This document shows, in pieces, positions 1-7,123 of a DNA stretch of 8,446 nucleotides; the stretch's first letter is position 1; every line of letters starts with the position of its first letter. The notes beneath the pieces are model-generated. The model worked only from the letters and a program-made list of their open reading frames with translations, did no database searches and was not told where the DNA came from. Made by a program: the position numbers and the translations under genes. The stretch comes from Veillonella parvula (lineage in GTDB: Bacteria > Bacillota > Negativicutes > Veillonellales > Veillonellaceae), in contig CAMUQE010000082.1 in the NCBI GenBank assembly GCA_947096075.1, positions 1 through 8,446 of the forward strand, given 5' to 3'.

Positions 1-708
1 GATGAAAGTTGCCTAATTGGGGAATTGACCATTCAAGCTGGATTGACTCATTCTGAGCAGTTGGTACCTCATATTGATATGCTATTACGAGCTTCTCAAG
101 TTGAAAAAAGTGAATTAAAAGGTATTATGGTTAGCATTGGACCTGGTTCTTTTACAGGCTTACGTATTGGTATGGGGACAGCTAAAGCTATGGCTTATGC
201 CTTACAAATTCCTTTATATGGCGTAATGACCATGGACAGTTTAGCTCGTAATGTAGCTTATACGGACCGCACGATTTGTACCGTTATCGATGCTCAGAAA
301 AAACATGTCTATGCAGGTATCTACAAATATGATGGTAATGAATTGGTCTGCAAAGAGGAGCCTTTTGTCATTGCTGCTAATGATTTATTAGATCGACTCC
401 GAGCCTCTGAAGAATATGTAGTGTTCCTTGGGGATGGCGTTAAGCGAATAGAGAAGCTACTAGATGAAAGTGATACAAATTTAACGATTTTAGATATATC
501 GCAACGTATTCCAAAAGCTAGTTCTCTATTACTAGCTGGCCGTAGATTGGTAGGCTCTGAAGAGAGTTCTGACCCTATGGATATGGTTCCTTATTATATT
601 CGACGATCAGAAGCAGAAGTGTTATGGGAAGAACGCCATAAAAATAATCCTGAAATGTTGAAACAAAATCCTACAGTTGTAGTTACTGAGGCAGCAGGAG
701 TCGAATAA
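1..708 (+). CDS. tsaB: TsaB, t6A tRNA-modification scaffold subunit (5' partial)
   Basis: TsaB is the inactive ASKHA-fold paralogue that pairs with TsaD in the cytoplasm and, with TsaE, allows transfer of threonylcarbamoyl from TC-AMP to A37 of ANN-reading tRNAs. The reading frame is open from base 1 (DESCLIGELTIQ...), so the gene begins upstream; the TTG at 25 is an internal Leu codon, not the start. About 20 N-terminal residues, normally the MLAIDTS-like first strand, are missing. Family signatures seen are GLTHSEQLVPHID near the beginning and SIGPGSFTGLRIGMGTAKAMA, the most conserved TsaB segment. The 235 visible residues fit a full protein of roughly 255. The stop overlaps the rimI start by one base (TAATG). 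In many Firmicutes tsaE lies just upstream, but that is outside this window. The identification is secure. Confidence 0.95.
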   Translation, partial: DESCLIGELTIQAGLTHSEQLVPHIDMLLRASQVEKSELKGIMVSIGPGSFTGLRIGMGTAKAMAYALQIPLYGVMTMDSLARNVAYTDRTICTVIDAQKKHVYAGIYKYDGNELVCKEEPFVIAANDLLDRLRASEEYVVFLGDGVKRIEKLLDESDTNLTILDISQRIPKASSLLLAGRRLVGSEESSDPMDMVPYYIRRSEAEVLWEERHKNNPEMLKQNPTVVVTEAAGVE

Positions 709-1157
709 TGGAGATTCGTTTGGCTACAATAGATGATGCTCAAGCTATCTATACTATTGAACAACAGTCTTTTTCTGTTCCTTGGAGTTTAGAATCTGTT
801 CTCGTTGAGTTAGAAGGGGCATCAAATAAATTATATATGGTAATTTGTGAGGAGAACAAAATTGTTGGATATGCAGGTGCTTGGCTTGTATACGATGAAG
901 GTCAAATTACGAATATCGCCATTATTCCTTCCGCACGAGGTAAGGGATACGGATCAAAACTTACAAAACAATTAATAGATGAATGTCTTATGAGAGGTAT
1001 GAAAGAAATTTTCTTAGAGGTGCGCATATCTAATCTTGCAGCATTGGCTATGTATAGAAATTTAGGATTTTCTGTAAAAGGAATTCGTAAAGATTATTAT
1101 TCAGAGCCTATGGAAGATGCTTATATTATGTCTCTCGTTTCAGAGGAAATAGAATGA
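708..1157 (+). CDS. rimI: RimI-type protein N-alpha-acetyltransferase (GNAT)
   Basis: This is a 149-residue single-domain GNAT acetyltransferase that transfers acetyl from acetyl-CoA to protein N-termini. The classic substrate is ribosomal protein S18, and bacterial RimI enzymes are often broader. The acetyl-CoA pyrophosphate loop is R77-G-K-G-Y-G82. E104 (in LEVRISN), N109 and Y116 (in AMYRNLGF) align with the catalytic Glu, conserved Asn and catalytic Tyr described for enteric RimI. Length is typical for the family. The start is well placed, with AGGAG at 696-700 seven bases before ATG. It overlaps tsaB by one base and tsaD by four (ATGA), indicating co-translation. The tsaB-rimI-tsaD order is a common bacterial arrangement, which supports RimI over a generic GNAT. 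The actual substrate cannot be read from the sequence. Confidence 0.92.
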   Translation: MEIRLATIDDAQAIYTIEQQSFSVPWSLESVLVELEGASNKLYMVICEENKIVGYAGAWLVYDEGQITNIAIIPSARGKGYGSKLTKQLIDECLMRGMKEIFLEVRISNLAALAMYRNLGFSVKGIRKDYYSEPMEDAYIMSLVSEEIE

Positions 1158-2185
1158 GTATATACACATTAGCCTTGGAAAGTAGCTGTGACGAAACCTC
1201 TGCTTCTGTCCTTAAGGACGGGCGCACTGTTTTGTCTAATGTTATTTCAAGCCAAGTGCCAATACATAGAAAATTTGGTGGCGTTGTACCTGAAATTGCA
1301 TCACGTCATCATATAGAACAAGTGATACCCGTAATAGACCAAGCATTACGTGATGCAAATGTGACTTTACAAGATATCAATCATATTGGTGTTACGTATG
1401 GGCCAGGTCTTGTAGGGGCTTTATTAGTTGGTGTAGCTGCTGCAAAAGGGTTATCCTTTGCTACAGGGATTCCCTTGGTGCCAGTGCACCATATGGAAGG
1501 TCATATTTTTGCTAACTTTTTAGCTAATCCAGAACTGGAGCCTCCGTTTTTAAGTCTCGTTGTATCTGGTGGTCATACCATGTTAGTACATGTAAAAGGA
1601 TATGAAGAATTTGATGTTCTTGGTCAAACACGAGATGACGCAGCTGGCGAGGCTTTTGATAAGATTGCACGGGTTATGGGATTCCCTTATCCAGGGGGCC
1701 CTCATATCGATGCCCTTGCCGTTGAAGGGAATCCAGAGGCTATTGAATTTCCAAAGGCTTTAAGTGAACCAGGTAATTTTGAATTTAGCTTTAGTGGTTT
1801 GAAATCCGCAGTTTTAAACTATTTAAATAGTAAGCAACAAAAGAATGAGCCTATTAATCAAGCTGATGTGGCCGCATCATTCCAGAAGGCCATCGTAGAT
1901 GTGTTAGTAGAAAAGACGAAAGATGCCGCACATACTTTAGGTGAAAGTCGTATTACTATTGCTGGCGGTGTATCAGCTAATAAAGGATTACAAAAGGCTT
2001 TAGAAGCTATGTGTGTAGAAGAAGGCTTTACTTATTACAAACCACATAAAATTTTGTCTACTGACAATGCGGCCATGATTGGATGCCGAGCTTATTATAT
2101 GGCGCAGGCCGGAAAATTTTGCGATTTAACATTGAATGCAAAGCCCAGTGTTGAAATTGGATACGTATCTTGGAAAGAGGATTAA
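1154..2185 (+). CDS. tsaD: TsaD, tRNA N6-adenosine threonylcarbamoyltransferase
   Basis: This is the catalytic subunit of the t6A synthase (Kae1/Gcp family, also YgjD), which transfers threonylcarbamoyl from TC-AMP to A37 of ANN-decoding tRNAs. At 343 residues it is full length. It begins with the family motif LESSCDETS (residues 8-16). The metal-binding pair is H113/H117 in HHMEGH, and the third ligand is D304 in STDNAAMIG. Phosphate-loop and ATP-site motifs include GPGLVGALLVG, VVSGGHTML, DDAAGEAFDK and FSFSGLKSAV. All catalytic residues are present, so the enzyme should be active. The SD AGAGGA at 1142-1147 lies six bases before ATG inside rimI, and the genes overlap by four bases. The 3' end carries the SD for the downstream kinase gene. 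t6A synthesis is normally essential, so constitutive expression is expected. Confidence 0.97.
   Translation: MSIYTLALESSCDETSASVLKDGRTVLSNVISSQVPIHRKFGGVVPEIASRHHIEQVIPVIDQALRDANVTLQDINHIGVTYGPGLVGALLVGVAAAKGLSFATGIPLVPVHHMEGHIFANFLANPELEPPFLSLVVSGGHTMLVHVKGYEEFDVLGQTRDDAAGEAFDKIARVMGFPYPGGPHIDALAVEGNPEAIEFPKALSEPGNFEFSFSGLKSAVLNYLNSKQQKNEPINQADVAASFQKAIVDVLVEKTKDAAHTLGESRITIAGGVSANKGLQKALEAMCVEEGFTYYKPHKILSTDNAAMIGCRAYYMAQAGKFCDLTLNAKPSVEIGYVSWKED
2174..2180 (+). promoter_or_regulatory. Ribosome binding site that decides the kinase start
   Basis: AAAGAGG lies in the last codons of tsaD, seven bases before a GTG at 2188. The alternative upstream TTG at 2170 has no SD at a workable distance and would overlap tsaD by 16 bases. 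GTG 2188 is therefore the better start, two bases after the tsaD stop. Confidence 0.7.
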
Positions 2186-2187
2186 TC

Positions 2188-3579
2188 GTGGATATTGGTC
2201 AAGATATTTTAAATAGAACACCATTAGGACCATTACAAACCTCATTACTTGAGCATATTAGTAAACTCATATCCTTTGGCGAGTCTTTAACTCGTCAAAG
2301 GATACAGATTTTTACACCCCTACTAGAGACAGGACAAGGTGAGAAATCACAACAATGTGCAGATATGCTATGCATAGAACGCAGTGATCAAGGGATTACT
2401 ACATGTCAATTAAAAGGCAGTCATACGTGGCATGCTATGATGAAAGATGGTCAACCACTTATCGGGTTAGATGACAAGCAGCGTCAATATGTCTTTCCTA
2501 TCGTAGACAACGGAGGTCGTATTATTGGGGGTATATCTTTTACATTATCACCATCTATTAAGGCAGAACAATATGAGCAAGAATATTTTTTGTCTGATAC
2601 GATGCAACGTCTTATGCTGACGGCTACTGATGAACAAATATTGTCTTACGAACCCATGTCCTATTTTGATGGTTTAATTATTTTCGACGACACTTATAAA
2701 ATACTGTATGCTAACGATGCAGCTATGAAGTTAGTAGATGTATTAGGCTTTGATCGTCGCTTGGTAGGTTCATCAATTTTTAGCAGTACCTTAAAGATGT
2801 CCGCTATACAGCAGGTATTATTAGATAGAAGTATACGTACAAATGAAGAAATCTATCAAGATATGGTAATTCGTCAGCACATGATTCCTATTGCTATGGG
2901 GCGCAATGAAACGAGGTGCTTTTTAGTTCTTCATGATTGTACTCGTGAAAGTAAACAGCAACAAGAATTATTGGTTAAAAATTCCATTATCAAAGAGGTT
3001 CATCATCGTGTAAAAAATAACTTACAAACTGTAGCAGGGTTATTGCGTATGGAGGCGAGACGCTCTAGCTTGCCAGATGTAAAGCAAGCACTCCAAGAGG
3101 GGATTAATCGCATTGAGAGCATGGCTCTAGTTCACGATATAGTGTCTCATTACGATGAGGATTATATTGGTATACGATCAATTTATGATGAATTATGTCG
3201 TTTGTTGCGTATGAGTATGGTGCGACAAGACCAAGAGGTTACTTTTACTTACAGTGGTGAAGATATGCTAATTTCTTCTCATATGGCGAGTTATGTATCT
3301 CTTATAATTAATGAATTGATTACGAATAGCTTAGAACATGGGTTAGACGGGAATCGTGGAAATGTTCATCTAGCAGTTACTGATGCAGGTAGTACAATTA
3401 AACTGGCTTTTACAGATAACGGAAAAGGATTGCCTAGTGATTTCTCTGTTTCTTCTAATAAACGGTTAGGTTTAACAATTATTAATAATTTAGTTACTCA
3501 TGAATTAAAAGGAAGTTTATCCATAGAAAATACTGGAACAGGTGTATTGGTGACGATATATATGAAAAAGGAGGCATAA
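2188..3579 (+). CDS. Cytoplasmic sensor histidine kinase, EutW/PdtaS type (HisKA_2)
   Basis: This is the sensor kinase of a two-component system; it autophosphorylates on His and passes the phosphate to the adjacent ANTAR regulator. It has 463 residues from GTG 2188. Visible parts are an N-terminal GAF-like sensor domain (about 5-125, HisK_N type), a PAS domain (about 155-260, YFDGLIIFDD...), a HisKA_2 dimerisation domain with the H-box KEVHHRVKNNLQ (H272/H273), and a HATPase domain. The HATPase has an N-box with N375 and N380 (NELITNS), a G-box D410-N-G-K-G414, and RLGLTIINNL. There are no membrane helices or signal peptide, so it should sense a cytosolic ligand. C57, C62 and C73 in the sensor domain could bind a metal or respond to redox, but this is speculation. 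Domain order and length match EutW of Enterococcus and mycobacterial PdtaS. There are no eut genes nearby, so the signal is unknown. Confidence 0.9.
   Translation: MDIGQDILNRTPLGPLQTSLLEHISKLISFGESLTRQRIQIFTPLLETGQGEKSQQCADMLCIERSDQGITTCQLKGSHTWHAMMKDGQPLIGLDDKQRQYVFPIVDNGGRIIGGISFTLSPSIKAEQYEQEYFLSDTMQRLMLTATDEQILSYEPMSYFDGLIIFDDTYKILYANDAAMKLVDVLGFDRRLVGSSIFSSTLKMSAIQQVLLDRSIRTNEEIYQDMVIRQHMIPIAMGRNETRCFLVLHDCTRESKQQQELLVKNSIIKEVHHRVKNNLQTVAGLLRMEARRSSLPDVKQALQEGINRIESMALVHDIVSHYDEDYIGIRSIYDELCRLLRMSMVRQDQEVTFTYSGEDMLISSHMASYVSLIINELITNSLEHGLDGNRGNVHLAVTDAGSTIKLAFTDNGKGLPSDFSVSSNKRLGLTIINNLVTHELKGSLSIENTGTGVLVTIYMKKEA
3565..3574 (+). promoter_or_regulatory. Strong SD of the ANTAR regulator inside the kinase 3' end
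   Basis: AAAAAGGAGG lies within the last kinase codons (Lys-Lys-Glu-Ala) five bases before the regulator ATG. The kinase stop TAA directly abuts that ATG. This near-perfect SD is stronger than the kinase's own, predicting more regulator than kinase per transcript, as is usual for two-component pairs. Confidence 0.8.
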
Positions 3580-4158
3580 ATGCGCGTTTTAATCGTGGAT
3601 GATGAATCCCTAATACGTATGGATTTACGAGATATTATTGAGTCTTGTGGTCATGAAGTCGTTGCAGAAGGTACAAATGGTGTTGAAGCTTTAGCACTTT
3701 GTAAAAAACATAAGCCAGATATTATATTGATGGATGTTAAGATGCCAGAATTAGATGGTATTGAGGCGGCACGTCAAATTGGCTTTCACCATGAAGCACC
3801 TGTAGTATTATTAACAAGTTATAGCCAGCAAGATTTAATCGATAAGGCTCGAGATTCTGGTGTATATGGCTATTTAATTAAACCAGTACGGGAGGAACAG
3901 TTAGTTCCTACCTTAGAGATGGCTTTAGGTCGCTATAAAAGTGATGCTCAGTTGCGAGAAAAGATGGCTGAGCTAGAACAGTCATTAGAAGATCGTAAAA
4001 TCATTCAAAAGGGAACTGGTATATTAATGGAACTATATTCTATATCTGAAGTGGAAGCGTATAATCGGATCCGCACTTTAAGTATGAATAAACAAATATC
4101 TATTATAGAAACATGTAATCTCATCATTAAACAGTCTAATAAGTCAAATAATATCTAA
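3580..4158 (+). CDS. ANTAR-domain response regulator (RNA antiterminator, EutV/PdtaR type)
   Basis: This is the response regulator partner of the upstream kinase. The receiver domain (about 1-118) has the acidic pocket D7/D8, the phospho-acceptor D52 in LMDVKMP, T79 and K101 in IKPV, so it is intact. A coiled linker (about 119-140) leads into a C-terminal ANTAR domain (about 124-186): the spacing of RKIIQKGTGILMELYSISE and AYNRIRTLSMNKQ follows the ANTAR consensus, with IL-M-E in the first helix and the three-helix pattern. Phosphorylated ANTAR proteins dimerise and bind paired hexaloop RNA hairpins, preventing formation of a downstream terminator; EutV, AmiR and NasR are examples. The length of 192 matches EutV and PdtaR. 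It abuts the kinase gene and is the last gene of the run, with a 131-base gap before groES. No hexaloop pair was found in this window, so its targets lie elsewhere. Confidence 0.92.
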   Translation: MRVLIVDDESLIRMDLRDIIESCGHEVVAEGTNGVEALALCKKHKPDIILMDVKMPELDGIEAARQIGFHHEAPVVLLTSYSQQDLIDKARDSGVYGYLIKPVREEQLVPTLEMALGRYKSDAQLREKMAELEQSLEDRKIIQKGTGILMELYSISEVEAYNRIRTLSMNKQISIIETCNLIIKQSNKSNNI

Positions 4159-4183
4159 AAAGTCAAAAAATCAAAATTAGTAC

Positions 4184-4211
4184 TTGCAATTATTTTAACT
4201 TCGGTTATAAT
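4184..4211 (+). promoter_or_regulatory. groESL promoter (sigma-A type)
   Basis: TTGCAA at 4184-4189 and a perfect TATAAT at 4206-4211 are separated by 16 bases. Transcription should start near 4218, a few bases before the CIRCE operator. The -35 begins only 26 bases after the regulator stop codon. Confidence 0.8.
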
Positions 4212-4222
4212 AATACTTGTGA

Positions 4223-4249
4223 TTAGCACTCAATGAGTTAGAGTGCTAA
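4223..4249 (+). promoter_or_regulatory. CIRCE element, HrcA repressor operator
   Basis: TTAGCACTC (4223-4231), nine bases, then GAGTGCTAA (4241-4249) is a perfect match to the CIRCE consensus. HrcA binds this inverted repeat and represses groESL until heat or misfolded protein titrates GroEL, which HrcA needs for activity. Its place just after the predicted transcription start means it also lies in the 5' UTR, where the inverted repeat can form a 9-bp hairpin. The hrcA gene is not in the window. Confidence 0.98.
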
Positions 4250-4289
4250 TAAATTATGGAGATTAACTAGTAAAAAGGAGTGACATTAT

Positions 4290-4571
4290 ATGTTAAAACC
4301 ATTAGCTGACCGCGTTCTTATCCGTCTAGAAGCAAAAGAAGAAAAAACTAAAAGTGGTATTTTCCTTCCTGATACAGCTAAAGAAAAGCCTCAAGAAGGT
4401 GTAGTTGTAGCTGTAGGTGCTGGTAAAGTATATGACAATGGTCAACGTGTAGCTCCAGAAGTTAAAGTTGGCGACACTGTTATGTTTGCAAAATATGCTG
4501 GTAGCGAATTAGAAATCGATGGCGCTATTCATTTGATTATTAGCGAACGCGATATTTTAGCAGTATTATAA
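4290..4571 (+). CDS. groES: GroES co-chaperonin (Hsp10)
   Basis: This is the heptameric lid of the GroEL folding chamber, a cytosolic protein. It has 93 residues, the standard size. It starts with the family signature [19 protein letters not shown]. The mobile loop (about 16-33) contains the GroEL-contacting hydrophobic tripeptide I24-F25-L26 in [14 protein letters not shown], followed by GVVVAVGAG. The C-terminal strand ends [10 protein letters not shown]. The SD AAGGAG (4275-4280) lies nine bases before ATG. It is the first gene of the HrcA/CIRCE-controlled operon and is followed by groEL after a 112-base gap. No unusual residues were seen. Confidence 0.98.
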   Translation: MLKPLADRVLIRLEAKEEKTKSGIFLPDTAKEKPQEGVVVAVGAGKVYDNGQRVAPEVKVGDTVMFAKYAGSELEIDGAIHLIISERDILAVL

Positions 4572-4578
4572 TCGCTGA

Positions 4579-4601
4579 TTTATAGTCTATATGACTATAA
4601 A
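4579..4601 (+). repeat. Perfect hairpin between groES and groEL
   Basis: TTTATAGTC and GACTATAAA form a 9-bp stem around a five-base loop, beginning eight bases after the groES stop. It is AT-rich and is followed by A residues rather than a T-tract, so it is not a standard terminator for the groES strand. It may act as a processing or 3'-end stabilising structure that sets the groES:groEL ratio. The function is inferred; the symmetry is directly seen. Confidence 0.5.
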
Positions 4602-4671
4602 AACTGATGATACATTTTATATTGCTTAAGGGCACATATATTTCGTTACATTGGATAGTGTTACTATTTAG

Positions 4672-6309
<1,638 letters not shown>

Positions 6310-6342
6310 TCAACTGCTTAGAATTAAATATATAAGAAATAT

Positions 6343-6398
6343 AATAATCCTAATGAATTGTGAATTACATTTTTTCATATTCATTAGGATTATTTTTT
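6343..6398 (+). terminator. Rho-independent terminator of groESL
   Basis: A perfect 16-bp inverted repeat (6343-6358 with 6379-6394; core AATCCTAATGAA / TTCATTAGGATT) is followed by a T-tract at 6393-6398. The 20-base loop can add a four-pair inner stem (TGAA 6361-6364 with TTCA 6374-6377). The stem is AT-rich but long, and it lies 33 bases after the groEL stop. The left flank has no strong tract for the opposite strand. Confidence 0.9.
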
Positions 6399-6506
6399 AC
6401 TAATTTATTAATTTATTGTAATGTTTTAATATTTTAAATAAGATATTATTATATTCAAGCTGATTAGATTTAAAGTGACCAAATTAGGTTGATTACATCG
6501 ATAAAA

Positions 6507-6535
6507 TTGATTTTGTATACAATGTATGATATAAT
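6507..6535 (+). promoter_or_regulatory. Upstream doxX promoter (extended -10)
   Basis: TTGATT at 6507-6512 and TATAAT at 6530-6535 are 17 bases apart. The -10 is preceded by TGA, giving an extended -10 (TGnTATAAT). A transcript would start near 6542 and run about 100 bases to doxX. Confidence 0.6.
6513..6522. promoter_or_regulatory. Palindrome TTGTATACAA in the promoter spacer, possible operator
   Basis: This perfect 10-base palindrome directly follows the -35 of the upstream doxX promoter, a typical repressor position. Its form (T-GT...AC-A) resembles operators of GntR/FadR-family regulators. No regulator gene is nearby, and AT-rich DNA yields such palindromes by chance, so the role is tentative. 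Confidence 0.35.
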
Positions 6536-6546
6536 TCTATAGAATT
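6533..6546. promoter_or_regulatory. Palindrome AATTCTATAGAATT overlapping -10, possible operator
   Basis: A perfect 14-base palindrome overlaps the last three bases of the upstream -10 and the expected transcription start. A protein bound here would block that promoter. No known regulator consensus is recognised with certainty. Confidence 0.35.
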
Positions 6547-6561
6547 TAATAGTGAGTCTTA

Positions 6562-6590
6562 TTGACATAGTTATTCTCTAATAGTATAAT
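6562..6590 (+). promoter_or_regulatory. Consensus sigma-A promoter of doxX
   Basis: TTGACA at 6562-6567 and TATAAT at 6585-6590 with a 17-base spacer is a perfect consensus housekeeping promoter, the strongest in the window. Start is expected near 6597, giving a leader of about 47 bases. An inverted repeat CTAAT-N6-ATTAG (6578-6593) straddles the -10, possibly by chance. Confidence 0.88.
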
Positions 6591-6596
6591 TAGCGT

Positions 6597-6612
6597 ATCG
6601 AATTTATTCGAT
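6597..6612 (+). other. Small 5'-end hairpin of the doxX mRNA
   Basis: ATCGAA and TTCGAT form a 6-bp stem with a TTTA loop exactly where the transcript from the consensus promoter should begin. Structures at the very 5' end often protect mRNA from decay. Stability is modest and the role is inferred. Confidence 0.35.
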
Positions 6613-6643
6613 TTTATATGTTTGAATTGAAAGAAGGATCACT

Positions 6644-7060
6644 ATGTTGAACTTTATTTTTAAAAGTAAACCTAATTATGTAAATTTTGGCTTATTAATT
6701 TATCGCCTTGCATTGGGCATTTCCATGTTTTATCATGGTTATTTAAAATGGCTTAGCGGAGCTGAAGGACTCTACAAAGTAGGAACTATGTTGGCACCTT
6801 TAGGTATATCCGGTGGTTATGAGATGTTGGGTACTATGGCAGCACTTGCAGAAATGATTGGTGGTATTCTCATTGCAGTAGGATTATTTACACGTATTGG
6901 TGCTATTCTAGTTGTAGGTACTTTAGCAACTGCGACTATTGTGAGTTTGAATGGTAGTTTCTTTAGCTGGGATTATCCATCTCAATTGGGCTTTGGTGCA
7001 CTTATGCTATTCTTTGCTGGTGCTGGTCGCTTTAGTTTAGATAAAGCTTTATTTAAATAA
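6644..7060 (+). CDS. DoxX family integral membrane protein
   Basis: This is a 138-residue protein of the DoxX family (four-helix membrane proteins; the mycobacterial member associates with superoxide dismutase SodA and thiosulfate sulfurtransferase SseA in redox homeostasis). Four hydrophobic segments are visible at about 15-33, 62-81, 85-103 and 115-128. Family-like motifs are YRLALGISMFYHGYLKW in helix 1, AEMIGGILIAVGLFTR across helix 2, and GAGRFSLD near the C-terminus, close to the usual GPGRYSLD. No cleavable signal peptide is apparent. The SD AAGGA (6634-6638) lies a few bases before ATG. It has its own tandem promoters, including a perfect consensus one, and is followed by a strong terminator. 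The family assignment is good; the precise function is unknown. In an anaerobe a role in oxidative or thiol stress is plausible but unproven. Confidence 0.88.
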   Translation: MLNFIFKSKPNYVNFGLLIYRLALGISMFYHGYLKWLSGAEGLYKVGTMLAPLGISGGYEMLGTMAALAEMIGGILIAVGLFTRIGAILVVGTLATATIVSLNGSFFSWDYPSQLGFGALMLFFAGAGRFSLDKALFK

Positions 7061-7073
7061 TTAGGAAATTAGG

Positions 7074-7107
7074 ATAAAAGACTCATCGGCTGATGAGTCT
7101 TTTATTT
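7074..7107 (+). terminator. Strong hairpin terminator between doxX and lysA
   Basis: A perfect 14-bp stem (7074-7087 with 7092-7105; ATAAAAGACTCATC / GATGAGTCTTTTAT) with a GGCT loop has T-rich sequence at 7100-7107 and A-rich sequence at 7076-7079, so it could work on both strands. It begins 13 bases after the doxX stop and ends just before the lysA SD (7113-7118), so it sits in the path of any transcript that reaches lysA from doxX. Confidence 0.9.
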
Positions 7108-7123
7108 ATGTAGAAAGGTTATC

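Larger units (their letters stand above)
6399..6643 (+). other. AT-rich intergenic region with the doxX control signals
   Basis: With the groEL terminator this completes a 334-base gap. From 6399 to about 6506 it is very AT-rich and shows no convincing ORF, RNA gene or hairpin; it could act as an UP element. From 6507 onward it carries two promoters, dyad symmetries and the doxX leader, described in separate entries. Confidence 0.7.

Noticed and set aside
25..27. TTG as a start codon for tsaB
   Set aside because: The same frame is open from base 1 and the preceding residues (DESCLIGE) fit the TsaB fold, so the gene is cut by the window edge.
4620..4670. Separate promoter for groEL in the groES-groEL spacer
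   Set aside because: TTGCTT at 4622 has no acceptable -10 at 16-18 bases; nothing better was found.
7050..7112. Promoter for lysA overlapping the terminator
   Set aside because: The best candidate, TTTATT (7048) with TAGGAT (7070) and a 16-base spacer, is far from consensus and its transcript would still contain the terminator hairpin.
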